Counted from the first letter of the stretch, positions 1 through 8,919 are shown. The stretch is DNA of 64,000 bases from Sphingomonas kaistensis (GCF_011927725.1 NZ_JAATJC010000001.1:2487001-2551000), one strand, 5' to 3'. The notes: generated by a model from the sequence alone, not told the origin. Numbers and translations: made by a program.

Positions 1-264
1 GGTCGCCAGAAGCATCCGCTCCAGCTTGCGCACCGTGCCCTTGAAGGGTGCAGGCACCCGGCTCACGATATCGAGATTGTGGCGGCGCAGGGTGCTGAAG
101 GCGTCGGCGCGCGATTGGCCTCGGCCGATCAATTGCAGGCGCTGGTTGATCGACCGGTCCCTCGAACGGGCGCGGAGATAGCCCCCGACCAGGACCTCGA
201 CGAGAAGCAGTACCGCCGCGAAGACGAGCACCAGGATGAGGATGCGCAGCAGGCTGTCGGTCAT
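1..264 (-). CDS. tadB: Tad pilus inner-membrane platform protein TadB, N-terminal part (runs off the left edge)
   Basis: TadB is one of two inner-membrane platform proteins of the Tad (Flp, type IVc) pilus and works with the CpaF ATPase. Only the first 88 codons are in the window. The ATG overlaps the cpaF stop by four bases (ATGA), which fixes the start and implies translational coupling. The visible part has a hydrophobic segment at about residues 7-28, then a basic stretch and the motif INQRL. The T2SSF domain that would prove the family lies outside the window. The call therefore rests on gene order (cpaF then tadB is the usual arrangement) and on the N-terminal topology. Confidence 0.75.
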   Translation of the reverse strand, partial: MTDSLLRILILVLVFAAVLLLVEVLVGGYLRARSRDRSINQRLQLIGRGQSRADAFSTLRRHNLDIVSRVPAPFKGTVRKLERMLLAT

Positions 265-1664
265 GCGTCGAACCTTACGTCCGGTCGGAACAGGTCAGGC
301 GACAGCATGATCCCGTGGCTCATCGCATCCTCGAGGAAACGCGGGCGGATTCCGGTGGCCTCGAACCGGCCGAGGACGTCGCCGTCGCTCGACCTGCCGG
401 TCTGCCGGAAGCGGAAGATTTCCTGCATGGTGATGACGTCGCCTTCCATGCCGATGATCTCGGACACGCTGATCAGGCGGCGGCGGCCATCGGCAAGGCG
501 GACAAGCTGCAGCACGATGTTGATGGCCGAGGCAATCTGCGCGCGTGCCGAGCGGGCAGGAATGTCGATGCCCGACATGCCGATCATCTGCTCGACGCGG
601 GACACGGCATCGCGCGCGGTGTTGGCGTGAACGGTGGTCATCGAGCCGTCGTGGCCGGTGTTCATCGCCTGCAGCATGTCGAATGCCTCGCCCGCGCGAA
701 CCTCGCCGACGATGATCCGGTCCGGCCGCATGCGCAGCGCGTTCTTGACGAGGTCGCGCTGGGCGATCTCGCCCTTCCCTTCGGTATTGGGTGGCCGGGT
801 TTCCAGCCGTGCGACATGGACCTGCTGGAGCTGCAGCTCGGCACTGTCCTCGATGGTGACGATGCGCTCGCGATTATCGATATAGGCCGACATCGCGTTC
901 AGCATGGTCGTCTTGCCCGACCCGGTGCCGCCCGAAATGAGCACGTTGCGGCGCGATCGGACGATCGCCTGCAGGACCTCGGCAATGGCGTGCGGGACCG
1001 ACCCGATTTCGACCAGCCGGTCCATCGAGATGGGGACCTTGGCGAACTTGCGGATCGACAGCAAAGGGCCGTCGATCGCCAGCGGCGGGACGACCGCGTT
1101 GACGCGGCTGCCGTCGGCGAGGCGGGCATCGACCAAGGGCGAGCTTTCGTCGACCCGCCGGCCGACCGCCGACACGATCTTCTGGATGATGCGGATGAGG
1201 TGGCGGTCGTCCTTGAACTGCACCGAGCTCAATTCGAGCGAGCCGTAGCGCTCGACGAAGATGCGCTTGTGACCGTTGACCAGGATGTCGGTGATCGTCG
1301 GATCCTTGAGCAGCGGCTCCAGCGGGCCGAGGCCAAGCAATTCGTCGATCACATCGTCGACCAGCTGGCGCCGCTCGGCTTGGTTCAGCGCATGGTTCTG
1401 CTTTGCGAGCTCCTCCTGCACCATCTCGCCGATCTCGTCCTGGATCTGCGCCCGCGACATGGTTTCCAGCGCCGCCAGGTTGATGAGGTCGAGCAACCGC
1501 TGGTGAAGCGCGACCTTGAGCTCGGTGTTGGCGTCGCGGCTAGCAAAGGCACCCGCGTCGCCGACATTCATCAGCCGCCGTTCCTCGAGCGGAACCACCT
1601 TCTCCTCGTCCGGTGCGCCTTCCGGCTGTGGCTGCTGCTGCTGCGGTTTGCGGATCTGCCACAT
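261..1664 (-). CDS. cpaF: Tad pilus assembly ATPase CpaF/TadA
   Basis: This is the cytoplasmic hexameric ATPase that drives extension, and in Tad systems probably also retraction, of the Flp pilus. The protein has 467 residues, a normal length. Residues 1-110 are the variable N-terminal domain. The core shows a Walker A motif GGTGSGKTT with Lys251, an Asp-box stretch ([10 protein letters not shown]), the Walker B region (DRIIVGEVR) and the His-box (SMTTVHAN). It lies three bases downstream of the cpaE stop and overlaps tadB by four bases, so it is part of one polycistronic unit. The Gln-rich N-terminal tail (QQQQPQP) is an unremarkable linker. Confidence 0.95.
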   Translation of the reverse strand: MWQIRKPQQQQPQPEGAPDEEKVVPLEERRLMNVGDAGAFASRDANTELKVALHQRLLDLINLAALETMSRAQIQDEIGEMVQEELAKQNHALNQAERRQLVDDVIDELLGLGPLEPLLKDPTITDILVNGHKRIFVERYGSLELSSVQFKDDRHLIRIIQKIVSAVGRRVDESSPLVDARLADGSRVNAVVPPLAIDGPLLSIRKFAKVPISMDRLVEIGSVPHAIAEVLQAIVRSRRNVLISGGTGSGKTTMLNAMSAYIDNRERIVTIEDSAELQLQQVHVARLETRPPNTEGKGEIAQRDLVKNALRMRPDRIIVGEVRAGEAFDMLQAMNTGHDGSMTTVHANTARDAVSRVEQMIGMSGIDIPARSARAQIASAINIVLQLVRLADGRRRLISVSEIIGMEGDVITMQEIFRFRQTGRSSDGDVLGRFEATGIRPRFLEDAMSHGIMLSPDLFRPDVRFDA

Positions 1665-1667
1665 GGC

Positions 1668-2873
1668 TCAGCGCTCCAGTCCGAGGATGTCGACGAGCGC
1701 CTTGTCGAGCCGGTCGAGATCACTGCCGAACAGGCTCTTGCGCTTGATCTCGTCGACCATGACTCCGCGCTCGATTGCGCCGTTGACGGTGGCGGGATCG
1801 TTGGCGACGGTGAACCGCGCCTCCCTGCCCAGCGCCTTGGCGGCGTCGGCCGACTTGACCGACCCGAACAGGCTTTTCTCGTGGCGGTTGAGGACGACCT
1901 CGAGCGGGACGTCGCCAAGCTCCTGTTCCTGCAACAGGTCGAGCTGGCGGCGGGCTTGGCGCAGACCGGCGACGCTGAGGTCGGCGACCAGCAGGATCAG
2001 GTCCGAACGGGCTGCCAGCGAGAGCGACCAATGGGTCCAGTTGGCGGGAAGATCGACGAACACCGTCCCGAACGCGCGCTGAGCCCGCTCCACGACGGCC
2101 AGCACCTGATCGTTGTTGAGCCCTTCGAGCGGTAGCATCTCGTCGGGTGCCGCGATCACTTTGAGGCCGCTCGAATGATCCGTCGCGATGGACCGGAGCA
2201 ACTCGCCGTCGAGCCGCGAGCCGGCCGCGACCGCATCGGTCAGCGAGAATTTCGGAGCGAGGCCGAGCTGGAAGGCGGCATCGCCGAACTGTACGTCGAG
2301 GTCGATCAGGCAGGCTTCGCGCCCCGCAGCGGCCTCGCGCTGGGCGAAGCGGCAGGCCAGTTGCGTCGCGAGTGCGGTAGCGCCGCTTCCGCCCCGCGCC
2401 TTGCTGAAGGTGATCAGGCGCGACTTGCCGGAAAGCGCCTGGACCTCCTTTTGCTGCACCTGCTCGGCCAGCGGGGCGATTGAGGTGACGAGATCGTCGA
2501 GCGCCAGCGGAAGCGGAAGAACGTCGTGGGCGCCACTGCGCAACAGCGACCTGACCAGCGCCAGCGGCGGGTTGAAGGCAGCGGCGATCAGGGGCGTATC
2601 GGGATTGGTCGCCGCAAGGCGTTCGAAGCGCTTGATCGACGCGGGGGAATCGGCGTCGACCTGGACCACCGCGACGGCGGCGCGGGCGAGGTCGGTGGCG
2701 TCGATCCAGTCGGATACCGGGACGATGCTGACGGTCAGCGGAAGGCCGAGCACGCGGGCCCCCATCAGGGCACCGAGGTCGCCTTCGACGGCACTGAGGT
2801 AGAGGTGCACCTCCGCCTCGGGCCCCTGAAAGCGCCAGGCCTTGGCCGTATCCTGCGGGTTCATGGCGCTCAC
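1668..2873 (-). CDS. cpaE: Tad pilus localisation ATPase CpaE/TadZ
   Basis: CpaE/TadZ is a MinD/ParA-like protein that places the Tad machine at the cell pole. The 401-residue protein has an atypical receiver-like N-terminal half (about 1-145) and a ParA-type C-terminal half starting near LITFSKARGGSGATALA. The deviant Walker A reads ARGGSGATA, so the lysine and threonine of the canonical KGGxGKT are replaced; degenerate P-loops are known in this family. The signature LIDLDVQFGDAA, typical of CpaE, follows. It sits between the tadE-like gene and cpaF on the same strand. A start at the second Met (MNPQD) is also possible. Confidence 0.9.
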   Translation of the reverse strand: MSAMNPQDTAKAWRFQGPEAEVHLYLSAVEGDLGALMGARVLGLPLTVSIVPVSDWIDATDLARAAVAVVQVDADSPASIKRFERLAATNPDTPLIAAAFNPPLALVRSLLRSGAHDVLPLPLALDDLVTSIAPLAEQVQQKEVQALSGKSRLITFSKARGGSGATALATQLACRFAQREAAAGREACLIDLDVQFGDAAFQLGLAPKFSLTDAVAAGSRLDGELLRSIATDHSSGLKVIAAPDEMLPLEGLNNDQVLAVVERAQRAFGTVFVDLPANWTHWSLSLAARSDLILLVADLSVAGLRQARRQLDLLQEQELGDVPLEVVLNRHEKSLFGSVKSADAAKALGREARFTVANDPATVNGAIERGVMVDEIKRKSLFGSDLDRLDKALVDILGLER

Positions 2874-2883
2874 TTGTCTGACC

Positions 2884-3498
2884 TCAATTACTGGCGTCGC
2901 CGACGCCGTCTTCCATCACCAGGCTGGTGCGGAAATCGGGAAGCTGGAAAGCGGTCATCGCGAGCAGGGAAATGGGCGAGAACGTCATGCCGACGATACT
3001 GACGGTGACGGTGGGAGAGATGTCCATTCCGTTGGGATCACCGGCATAGCCGAGGCCCGAACCGCTGTAGGTGACCCGAACCTTGTCCGACGTGACTTCG
3101 GGGTAGATGGCCTGCATCCTCTCGAAGATGTCATTGAATGCCTGGTCCCTGAATTCGTCGGTGTCCGGGCAAGTCCCTTCTTCGGCGCAAGTGCAGCCAT
3201 CTTCGGTGCAGACGAGCTTGCCGAGCGCATCCTGCGGGATGCGGTCACCCTGGGTGAGCATTCGTCCATCGCTGGTCGCGAACCCGACGTAGCTTGCTTC
3301 TTCGAGGCCACTGTCGAGGACGTCGGTCACAGCGGCCATGCGGACGCCCATCTGGGTTGCCTTGGCGATGCGATTGTAATCCCACGCCAGTCGCGCCGCG
3401 TCGATGATCCCGAACAAGAAGATCAGCAGGATAGGTAGGACCAGCGCGAACTCCGCCGCGCCGCCTCCCCTGCGGTCCCGGAGCAGCGCGCGGATCAT
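2884..3498 (-). CDS. tadE: TadE-like pseudopilin of the Tad pilus
   Basis: This is a minor pilin-like protein of the Tad machine, processed by the prepilin peptidase and inserted in the inner membrane. The 204-residue product starts with a short basic leader (MIRALLRDRRGGG) followed by AAEFALVLPILLIFLFGII, the classic TadE hydrophobic segment with the Glu five residues into the mature protein. The C-terminal part is periplasmic and contains a Cys-rich patch (VCTEDGCTCAEEGTC) that could form disulfides. The start overlaps the stop of the preceding tadF-like gene by four bases. Its separation from tadF and tadG follows only from order and size, so the letter assignment is tentative. Confidence 0.82.
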   Translation of the reverse strand: MIRALLRDRRGGGAAEFALVLPILLIFLFGIIDAARLAWDYNRIAKATQMGVRMAAVTDVLDSGLEEASYVGFATSDGRMLTQGDRIPQDALGKLVCTEDGCTCAEEGTCPDTDEFRDQAFNDIFERMQAIYPEVTSDKVRVTYSGSGLGYAGDPNGMDISPTVTVSIVGMTFSPISLLAMTAFQLPDFRTSLVMEDGVGDASN

Positions 3499-4037
3499 AC
3501 GCCCATCACCGCTGCCTGCTCGCTGGCCGCGATGTTGAGGCCGGCGCCGCTCCAGCCGAACTGTCCGAACAGCCCGCGATAGGGCAGGCGCACCGTCAGG
3601 GTCACCACCGGCGCGCCGTCCTCGGCGCCGCGGTAGATCCCGGCCAGATCCTCGTTGATCGCTTCGCCGTCGGCGTCGACACCCGTCTCGACGCTGGTCG
3701 AGCAGGCGACCGACAGGGTCATCTCGGCATCCTCGCTATCCCAGTTCGGAAGCAGGTCGCCCGTCCCCCCGGCCACGCCCGTCCGCACCACTTCCTCGGT
3801 CGCCGTGACCACATCGTCGGCGGCGCTCTCGTCGGCGCAATCGAAGTCTGCAAAGTCATGGCGCGCGGCGAACCGGGCCCCGTCGCGCACACTCTTCGAC
3901 AAGGTGTGCCATTCGCGAAAATAATTGCCGAGCTCGAAGGCGCTGAACATCAGGACCAGCAGCAGCGGCAACACGAGCGCCATCTCCGCCCCGGCCGCTC
4001 CGCGCTCGCAGCGCATCAAGGAATGACACCCGCTCAT
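3495..4037 (-). CDS. tadF: TadE/TadF-like pseudopilin of the Tad pilus
   Basis: This is a second pilin-like minor subunit of 180 residues. The ATG at 4037 overlaps the tadG stop (ATGA). A longer reading frame continues upstream, but that part is a shadow of tadG and has no pilin features, so the 4037 start is preferred. The leader MSGCHSLMRCERGAAG is followed by AEMALVLPLLLVLMFSAFE, a pseudopilin hydrophobic helix with the conserved Glu. The C-terminal part is a periplasmic domain with a few Cys residues. It lies between tadG and tadE in the Tad operon. Confidence 0.82.
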   Translation of the reverse strand: MSGCHSLMRCERGAAGAEMALVLPLLLVLMFSAFELGNYFREWHTLSKSVRDGARFAARHDFADFDCADESAADDVVTATEEVVRTGVAGGTGDLLPNWDSEDAEMTLSVACSTSVETGVDADGEAINEDLAGIYRGAEDGAPVVTLTVRLPYRGLFGQFGWSGAGLNIAASEQAAVMGV

Positions 4038-5722
4038 TTGACCAGATACGGCTTGTCGCGGCGGACAACCTGGCCTGCACTGGCGCCCGCACCGGATCGC
4101 GTCCGGCCGATGATTTCCACGTAGATGTCGTTGACGTCGGTCCGGTCGCGCTGGATCGACGGCTCGACCAGGAACATCTCTATCCAGTCGAGGACCGGGT
4201 AGACCGTGTTGCCACCGCCCTTCACACCATTTGCGGTGCAGTTGAGCACAGCGACCGAAATACGGCGGCGATCGACGTTGGCGTCGCCCGGCACGATACC
4301 GCTTCCGTAGGGTGTCGCCTGGAGCTGAGAACACACCGGGCTGTCGTGATCGATCGGAGTGGGAGGGTTAGTGGTCCCCCCAACCAGTCGATTGGCCAGG
4401 ATCGTCCGCCCGCCGATGACCGTCCCGCGGTTGGCGATCTCCCACCGGTAGACCTGGTACCGGGTGGGGGTGGCAGTCGTGATGGGCTCGAGACCGTCAT
4501 CGATGTAGCCAGGCCATTGCGTGCTGGTCCACCCGTAGTTGACGCGGAAATAGGCGTCGCGGTCCCACACGCCGTTACCGATCCTGCCGTTGGTGCAATT
4601 GCCGTTTTGCGACACGGCATGGCACTTGTCGCGCGGATGCCCCATCGTCCCGTTGGCGATCATCGCGGTCAGCCGCGTGGCCGCCAGCGATCCATCCAGG
4701 TCCGGCAGGTACCTTGCTGCTGTAGGGGGCAGCTCCCACTCACCGTTCTTCGGCGCATCGCACTTGTTGCCGCCGCCCGCATTTCCCTTTCGCAACAGAT
4801 CCTTCACGACGTTGATCGAGGGCGGGCACATTCCTCCAATCGGGCAGGAGGCCGCATTGCCGTTGCCGACGGCCGGCTTCTCGTAAATGTCGAACCGTGT
4901 GTTCAGCGCCTGGGTGACCGGAGTCCCCGCGCCGGTGCGGGTCTGGACCCCGTCCAGCCCCGAACATTCGCCCGGTGGCGTCGTCCAGCCGAGCGCCTCG
5001 CGCAATTCGACGTTGGGATTGCTGGTGCTGGAATTGACGTCGAGATAGCCGAAATTGCCCGGAGCCCAGGCGGTGTTGCCATTGCCGACCGACACCAGGC
5101 GGAGGCCCCGGCCGGCATAGGAGTCGGCGTCGAACGCATAATCCTCATCGTCATTGTCGGCCGGCTCGTCCGGGTTGCACATCATCACCGGAGGCGTCTT
5201 GCAGATGGCCGAGCCGAGGCCGGCGATGGCCGATGCGGCGACGTTGCCGCTGTTCACCAGCCCGACGATCGGGGTCATCGCATAGCGGGCCTGGCGTGCG
5301 CTGATGTCGACCCGGATGAACTTGGCGAGGCTGTCGGGATCGACCTCGTCTTCCTCGTCCCCTTCCTCGATGCGGTTGTCGTCGTTCTCGGCGTCCGTGC
5401 TCGAGGCGTAGAAATAGATGTTGGCCACCGTCGCAGCCTGGCCGTCGTCATTGCCGTCATTGGCGAAGCGCGTGTCGTTCAAGACCAGCGCCCGCGCGGC
5501 GGCGGAGGCGCGCAGCATTGCGCCGTCCTGCCCGTCGAGCTGCGTCACACCGGCCAGCGCGGATTGGTCGGCGGCGTTCTGGAGTTCGGTGTCGAGATTG
5601 GCGAGCTGGGCGAAGTCGACCGCAAGGCCGCCGGCTGCGATCAGGCCGACCAGTGACAGTGCAACGATCGGCGCCACCGATCCCTGCCTTGCCCCGCCCA
5701 GCCTCTTGATCGCGCCCAGCAT
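4034..5722 (-). CDS. tadG: Tad pilus assembly protein TadG
   Basis: TadG is an inner-membrane anchored, mostly periplasmic component of the Tad machine, thought to link the inner-membrane complex with the outer-membrane secretin. The chosen ATG at 5722 gives 562 residues. It starts MLGAIKRLGGARQGSVAPI and has one N-terminal hydrophobic segment (about 18-38). The motif AVDFAQLANLDTELQNAADQ that follows is the hallmark of TadG-like proteins. The rest is Asn/Gly/Asp-rich and contains several Cys residues (for example CKTPPVMMCNPDEP). Upstream in-frame codons overlap the lipoprotein gene and were rejected. The gene is 10 bases downstream of that lipoprotein gene. Confidence 0.87.
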   Translation of the reverse strand: MLGAIKRLGGARQGSVAPIVALSLVGLIAAGGLAVDFAQLANLDTELQNAADQSALAGVTQLDGQDGAMLRASAAARALVLNDTRFANDGNDDGQAATVANIYFYASSTDAENDDNRIEEGDEEDEVDPDSLAKFIRVDISARQARYAMTPIVGLVNSGNVAASAIAGLGSAICKTPPVMMCNPDEPADNDDEDYAFDADSYAGRGLRLVSVGNGNTAWAPGNFGYLDVNSSTSNPNVELREALGWTTPPGECSGLDGVQTRTGAGTPVTQALNTRFDIYEKPAVGNGNAASCPIGGMCPPSINVVKDLLRKGNAGGGNKCDAPKNGEWELPPTAARYLPDLDGSLAATRLTAMIANGTMGHPRDKCHAVSQNGNCTNGRIGNGVWDRDAYFRVNYGWTSTQWPGYIDDGLEPITTATPTRYQVYRWEIANRGTVIGGRTILANRLVGGTTNPPTPIDHDSPVCSQLQATPYGSGIVPGDANVDRRRISVAVLNCTANGVKGGGNTVYPVLDWIEMFLVEPSIQRDRTDVNDIYVEIIGRTRSGAGASAGQVVRRDKPYLVK

Positions 5723-5732
5723 TGCACACCCC

Positions 5733-6026
5733 TTATTGCGGCCCGCTGCCGCTTGCCGCACCGCCGCTAGAGGTGCCGATCCGCTCCACCTGCTTGACCT
5801 TGTCGGTGCGGTAGCGCTGGCTTGCCGCTGCGGCCTTGGCGCCGTCGCTTCCGACCGGCGCGGCATCGGCGGTCACGACCGGATCGGGGTTGATGGTCTG
5901 CACCGCCTTGTTCCAGGCGACCGCTTCGCCGAACTGGCGATCGACCGACCCGGTGCGGGCATCGACCGTGTTGCACCCGGCCAGCAGGACCGCGGCGACG
6001 GCGATCGGCAACAGCTTACAGGACAT
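5733..6026 (-). CDS. small lipoprotein of the Tad locus, in the place of CpaD
   Basis: This is a predicted 97-residue lipoprotein with a signal peptide and lipobox LAGC (acylated Cys18). The mature part has a short conserved-looking core, INPDPVV...DGAKAAAASQRYR. It overlaps the 3' end of the secretin gene by 11 bases and precedes tadG. In Caulobacter-type loci the gene next to the secretin is cpaD, a lipoprotein of about 220 residues that helps the secretin. This product is far shorter and shows no CpaD domain that I can recognise. It may be a secretin pilotin or a reduced CpaD; function is inferred from position only. Confidence 0.7.
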   Translation of the reverse strand: MSCKLLPIAVAAVLLAGCNTVDARTGSVDRQFGEAVAWNKAVQTINPDPVVTADAAPVGSDGAKAAAASQRYRTDKVKQVERIGTSSGGAASGSGPQ

Positions 6027-7512
6027 GGCCGTAATCCCCTTCGAAACCGGTCGGACCCTTGGGCGCCGCCTTGGAGGCCATGCCGCCTGCCCCGCCGGCC
6101 GTCGGCGGCGCGGGTGGCGGCGGGTTGTTCACGCCGATCTCCGGCGCCGGGCCGACGCCCGTATCGGTGCGGCCGAGGAGATAGAGGTCGGCCGGAGCCG
6201 GCGGCAGGACGCGGTCGGTCGGCGCCTTCAACTGGTCGGGGCGCACCGGGCGCACCAGCCGCGGGGTGACGATGATCACCAGCTCGGTTTCCTCGCGCTG
6301 GAAGCCGCTGGAGCGGAACAGGGTGCCGATGATCGGCAGCGACCCCAGCAGCGGCACCTGGCGAATGGTGTCCTGGAAGTCCTTGCGGATCAGCCCCGCC
6401 ATGGCGAAGCTTTCGCCGTCGCGCAGCTCGACCACCGACTTGGCGCGGCGGGTCTGCAGACCGGGCACGCGCAGGCCGTTGATGATAACCGATGCCGACG
6501 GATCGATCGAGCTGACCTCCGGCGCAACCACCAGGTTGATCACCCCATCGGCTAGCACCGTGGGAGTAAAGGCGAGGCTGACGCCGAACGGCTTGAATTC
6601 GACCGTGATCGCGCGGCTGCCGCCGTCGTCGGACCCGGTGCCGCCACCACCCCCCTGCACCGTGGGAATGGGAAACTCCCCGCCCGCGAGGAAATTGGCG
6701 GTTTCCCCCGACAGCGCGATCAGCGTCGGCTCGGCCAGCGTGGTGATCGCGCCCTTGCGCTCCAGCGCGTCGAGCGTGAGGTTGAAGTTGGTCCCGAACG
6801 CCCGGAAGGTGCGGGAGATGATGCCGAAGCTGTCGGTGATCGCGGCCAGCGTTGGCGGGCCGCTGCCGACCAGGCCTGCGCCGCCGCCGATCGCGCCGGT
6901 CAGCTTGCCGCCGTCCGATCCGACAAAGGTGCTGACGCCGATCTGCTGCAACGCCGAACGCTTCACTTCGGAGAAGCGGACTTCCAGCATCACCTGCTGC
7001 GAGGAGCCGACCGACAGCAGGTTGACGACCTTGCCCGGCGCATAGGTGCTGGCGAGCTGCACCGCGCGGTCGGCGGCGGGGCCGCTTGGCACGATGCCTT
7101 CCAGAACGATCGAATCGTTGCTCAGCCGGGCGCCGACCTGGGAAGCGGGCAGCAGTTCGGACAGCTGGCGGCGCAGCCCCAGCACGTCGGGCCCGACCGC
7201 GACGTCCATCACCGCGATCAGGTTGCTGTTGCGGTCGTAGAGGGTCAGGCTGGTGGTGCCCGCCTTCTTGCCCAGCACGTAAAGCGAATTGCTGTTCAGC
7301 GGCAGGATGTCGGCGATCTCGGGATTGCCGATCAGCGCCTTGGCGAACGGCCGGTCGGACCGCAGCACCTGGCTCTTGGCGACCGGAACGACCAGTTCGC
7401 CCGCGTGCATCCCCTCGGCGGTGCTGATCGCGGCGACCTGCGCCGCCGCCGGCGCTGCGCCGAGCAGCAGCGCGCCGGCGCCCAGCGCCGCGAGCATGAT
7501 CCCCTTAGCCAC
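6016..7512 (-). CDS. cpaC: Tad pilus outer-membrane secretin CpaC/RcpA
   Basis: This gene encodes the outer-membrane secretin channel through which the Flp pilus exits. From the GTG at 7512 the product has 498 residues with a good signal peptide (MAKGIMLAALGAGALLLG, cleavage after AAPAAA). An ATG five codons later would lack the basic n-region, so GTG is preferred; it overlaps the cpaB stop by eight bases. An N-terminal BON/T2SS-T3SS-type domain (about 30-190) carries the SLYVLGKKAGTTSLTLYD motif. The secretin domain (about 230-430) includes FLAGGEFPIP and the terminal strand stretch ELVIIVTPRLVRPV. The Pro/Gly-rich C-terminus is variable. Confidence 0.93.
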   Translation of the reverse strand: MAKGIMLAALGAGALLLGAAPAAAQVAAISTAEGMHAGELVVPVAKSQVLRSDRPFAKALIGNPEIADILPLNSNSLYVLGKKAGTTSLTLYDRNSNLIAVMDVAVGPDVLGLRRQLSELLPASQVGARLSNDSIVLEGIVPSGPAADRAVQLASTYAPGKVVNLLSVGSSQQVMLEVRFSEVKRSALQQIGVSTFVGSDGGKLTGAIGGGAGLVGSGPPTLAAITDSFGIISRTFRAFGTNFNLTLDALERKGAITTLAEPTLIALSGETANFLAGGEFPIPTVQGGGGGTGSDDGGSRAITVEFKPFGVSLAFTPTVLADGVINLVVAPEVSSIDPSASVIINGLRVPGLQTRRAKSVVELRDGESFAMAGLIRKDFQDTIRQVPLLGSLPIIGTLFRSSGFQREETELVIIVTPRLVRPVRPDQLKAPTDRVLPPAPADLYLLGRTDTGVGPAPEIGVNNPPPPAPPTAGGAGGMASKAAPKGPTGFEGDYGHVL

Positions 7513-8437
7513 TGACACCCCCCACTTCGTAGCTGGTCTCGGTGGTCCCCCTGACCACGTCGACATTGTTGCGGACCGGAGCCGGGCGCGGCGCGGTGGC
7601 GGCGCGGGCCGGTTGGCGAGCGGGCTGGCGCGGGGCACGGGCGGCCACCGGGGTCCAGCGCGGCTGGGCCGACAGGGTGGCGGCGGTCACCGCGCGGCCA
7701 TAAGTGCCGGCAAAGGTGCCGTAGCGAAGATCGTCGAGGCTGACGGTTTCGACCAGGCTGACGTCGTCGCGCTCGCCCGGCTTGCGCAGCACGAGGCTGA
7801 GGTCGCCGACCTGCTGGCCCAGCGCCAGTTTCTGCGCGTCGACCGGTGAGACTTCCAGCGTCGCGGTCTTGGCCACCGCCGGCTTGCCCGTCTCGTTCTT
7901 AGACCGCTGGCCCATGGCGATGACGCGGGTGTTCTGCAGAAGCACGTCAGTGACCTGCTGGCTGCGGTCGCCGTTGGCGATCTGGCGGGTGATGAGGACG
8001 TCGACCGCGTCGCTGGGTTGAATGAAGCCCGCGACGCCCGACACGTCGTTGATGCGGACCGACACCGCGCGCTTGCCGTCGGGCAGCAGCGCGGCGATGG
8101 AGGCCCCTGCCCCCCTGCCCGAAATCTTGGTCGCCAGGATGGCTTCGTTGACCGCTATCGGTGCGATCACCACCCGGCGGTTCTTCGCACCGACCAGCTC
8201 TGCGGCGCTGCGGAAGCTGCCGGCGGGAAGCGCGTCGGTGGGATAATTGATGAGCCGGATCATTTCCGGCTTGAGCTCGGTCCCATAGTCGAGCGGCACG
8301 TTGGCCACCGCGATCTTGGTCGTACCGTCAGGCGATTGCGCGTTACGACCGGCGAGCAGGTAAGTGTTGGCCAGGAACACGGCGACCAGCCCCAAGACCA
8401 CTGCTGCGGCCAAAGCGATTACCGATTGACGCTTCAT
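7505..8437 (-). CDS. cpaB: Tad pilus assembly protein CpaB/RcpC
   Basis: CpaB is a periplasmic protein of the Tad system with a SAF domain, believed to bind peptidoglycan and modulate the secretin. The 310-residue product has one N-terminal membrane segment (ALAAAVVLGLVAVFLANTYLL). The SAF/RcpC core follows (about 40-230), with IAVANVPLDYGTELKPEMI and the RAVSVRINDVSGVAGFI motif. The C-terminal 60 residues are low-complexity Pro/Arg/Ala. It is the first gene after the pilin, separated by 96 bases containing a perfect hairpin (8489-8517). Confidence 0.92.
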   Translation of the reverse strand: MKRQSVIALAAAVVLGLVAVFLANTYLLAGRNAQSPDGTTKIAVANVPLDYGTELKPEMIRLINYPTDALPAGSFRSAAELVGAKNRRVVIAPIAVNEAILATKISGRGAGASIAALLPDGKRAVSVRINDVSGVAGFIQPSDAVDVLITRQIANGDRSQQVTDVLLQNTRVIAMGQRSKNETGKPAVAKTATLEVSPVDAQKLALGQQVGDLSLVLRKPGERDDVSLVETVSLDDLRYGTFAGTYGRAVTAATLSAQPRWTPVAARAPRQPARQPARAATAPRPAPVRNNVDVVRGTTETSYEVGGVSG

Positions 8438-8488
8438 CGACGTCTGCCCCCCTGAGCTCCAACGCTGATTTGTAGATGGGCGGCGAAG

Positions 8489-8517
8489 GGAGGGCTGTCC
8501 CTGAAGAACAGCCCTCC
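8489..8517 (-). terminator. intercistronic hairpin between the pilin gene and cpaB
   Basis: The arms 8489-8498 (ggagggctgt) and 8508-8517 (acagccctcc) are perfect 10-base complements around a 9-base loop. No T-run follows on the minus strand, so this is not a canonical intrinsic terminator. Its position just after the pilin stop fits a 3'-end stabiliser or partial attenuator that would let pilin mRNA exceed the downstream assembly genes. The hairpin is seen in the sequence; the role is inferred. Confidence 0.6.
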
Positions 8518-8533
8518 ACCCCGATCACTTCAC

Positions 8534-8749
8534 TTAGATGTCAGCACCCGTCTGAGGATCGGTGCAGAGATCATCGCCGTCGCCCGGAGGATTGCAGATC
8601 TGCGCGCCCGCGCCGTCCATGGCGGCACCGATGTTGGCGCCGAGCGCCACGGCCGAGGCCGCGATCAGCGAGCCGACAATGGCCAGCAGCAGAGCATATT
8701 CGGCGGCCGAGGCGCCTGCTTCGTCCTTGAGCATGTTAATGAACGTCAT
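8534..8749 (-). CDS. flp: Flp-family type IVc major pilin with a Cys-containing tail
   Basis: This is the structural subunit of the Tad pilus. The ATG at 8749 has an AGGGGA ribosome-binding site nine bases upstream and gives 71 residues. The leader MTFINMLKDEAG ends in Gly12, the expected prepilin-peptidase site. The mature protein begins ASAAEYALLLAIVGSLIAAS, with the Glu-Tyr pair diagnostic of Flp pilins. The last 27 residues (from GAGAQICN onward) are acidic and carry two Cys residues. This tail is longer than in typical Flp pilins and might form a surface disulfide loop. It is the first gene of the Tad operon. Confidence 0.93.
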   Translation of the reverse strand: MTFINMLKDEAGASAAEYALLLAIVGSLIAASAVALGANIGAAMDGAGAQICNPPGDGDDLCTDPQTGADI

Positions 8750-8919
8750 GGAAAATCCCCTTCCCAAGGAGACGTCCTGAAAGGCGGACGCCTCAAATTG
8801 AGCGTCGCGCAACGTGGGGGATCAAACGCCCTTGATAGTGAGGTCTCGTGCCAGCAGCCGTTCCAGATCGCCACATGACGCGACACCCCCGATTGCGCCC
8901 CCAGGCCCGCTCGGCAGGA

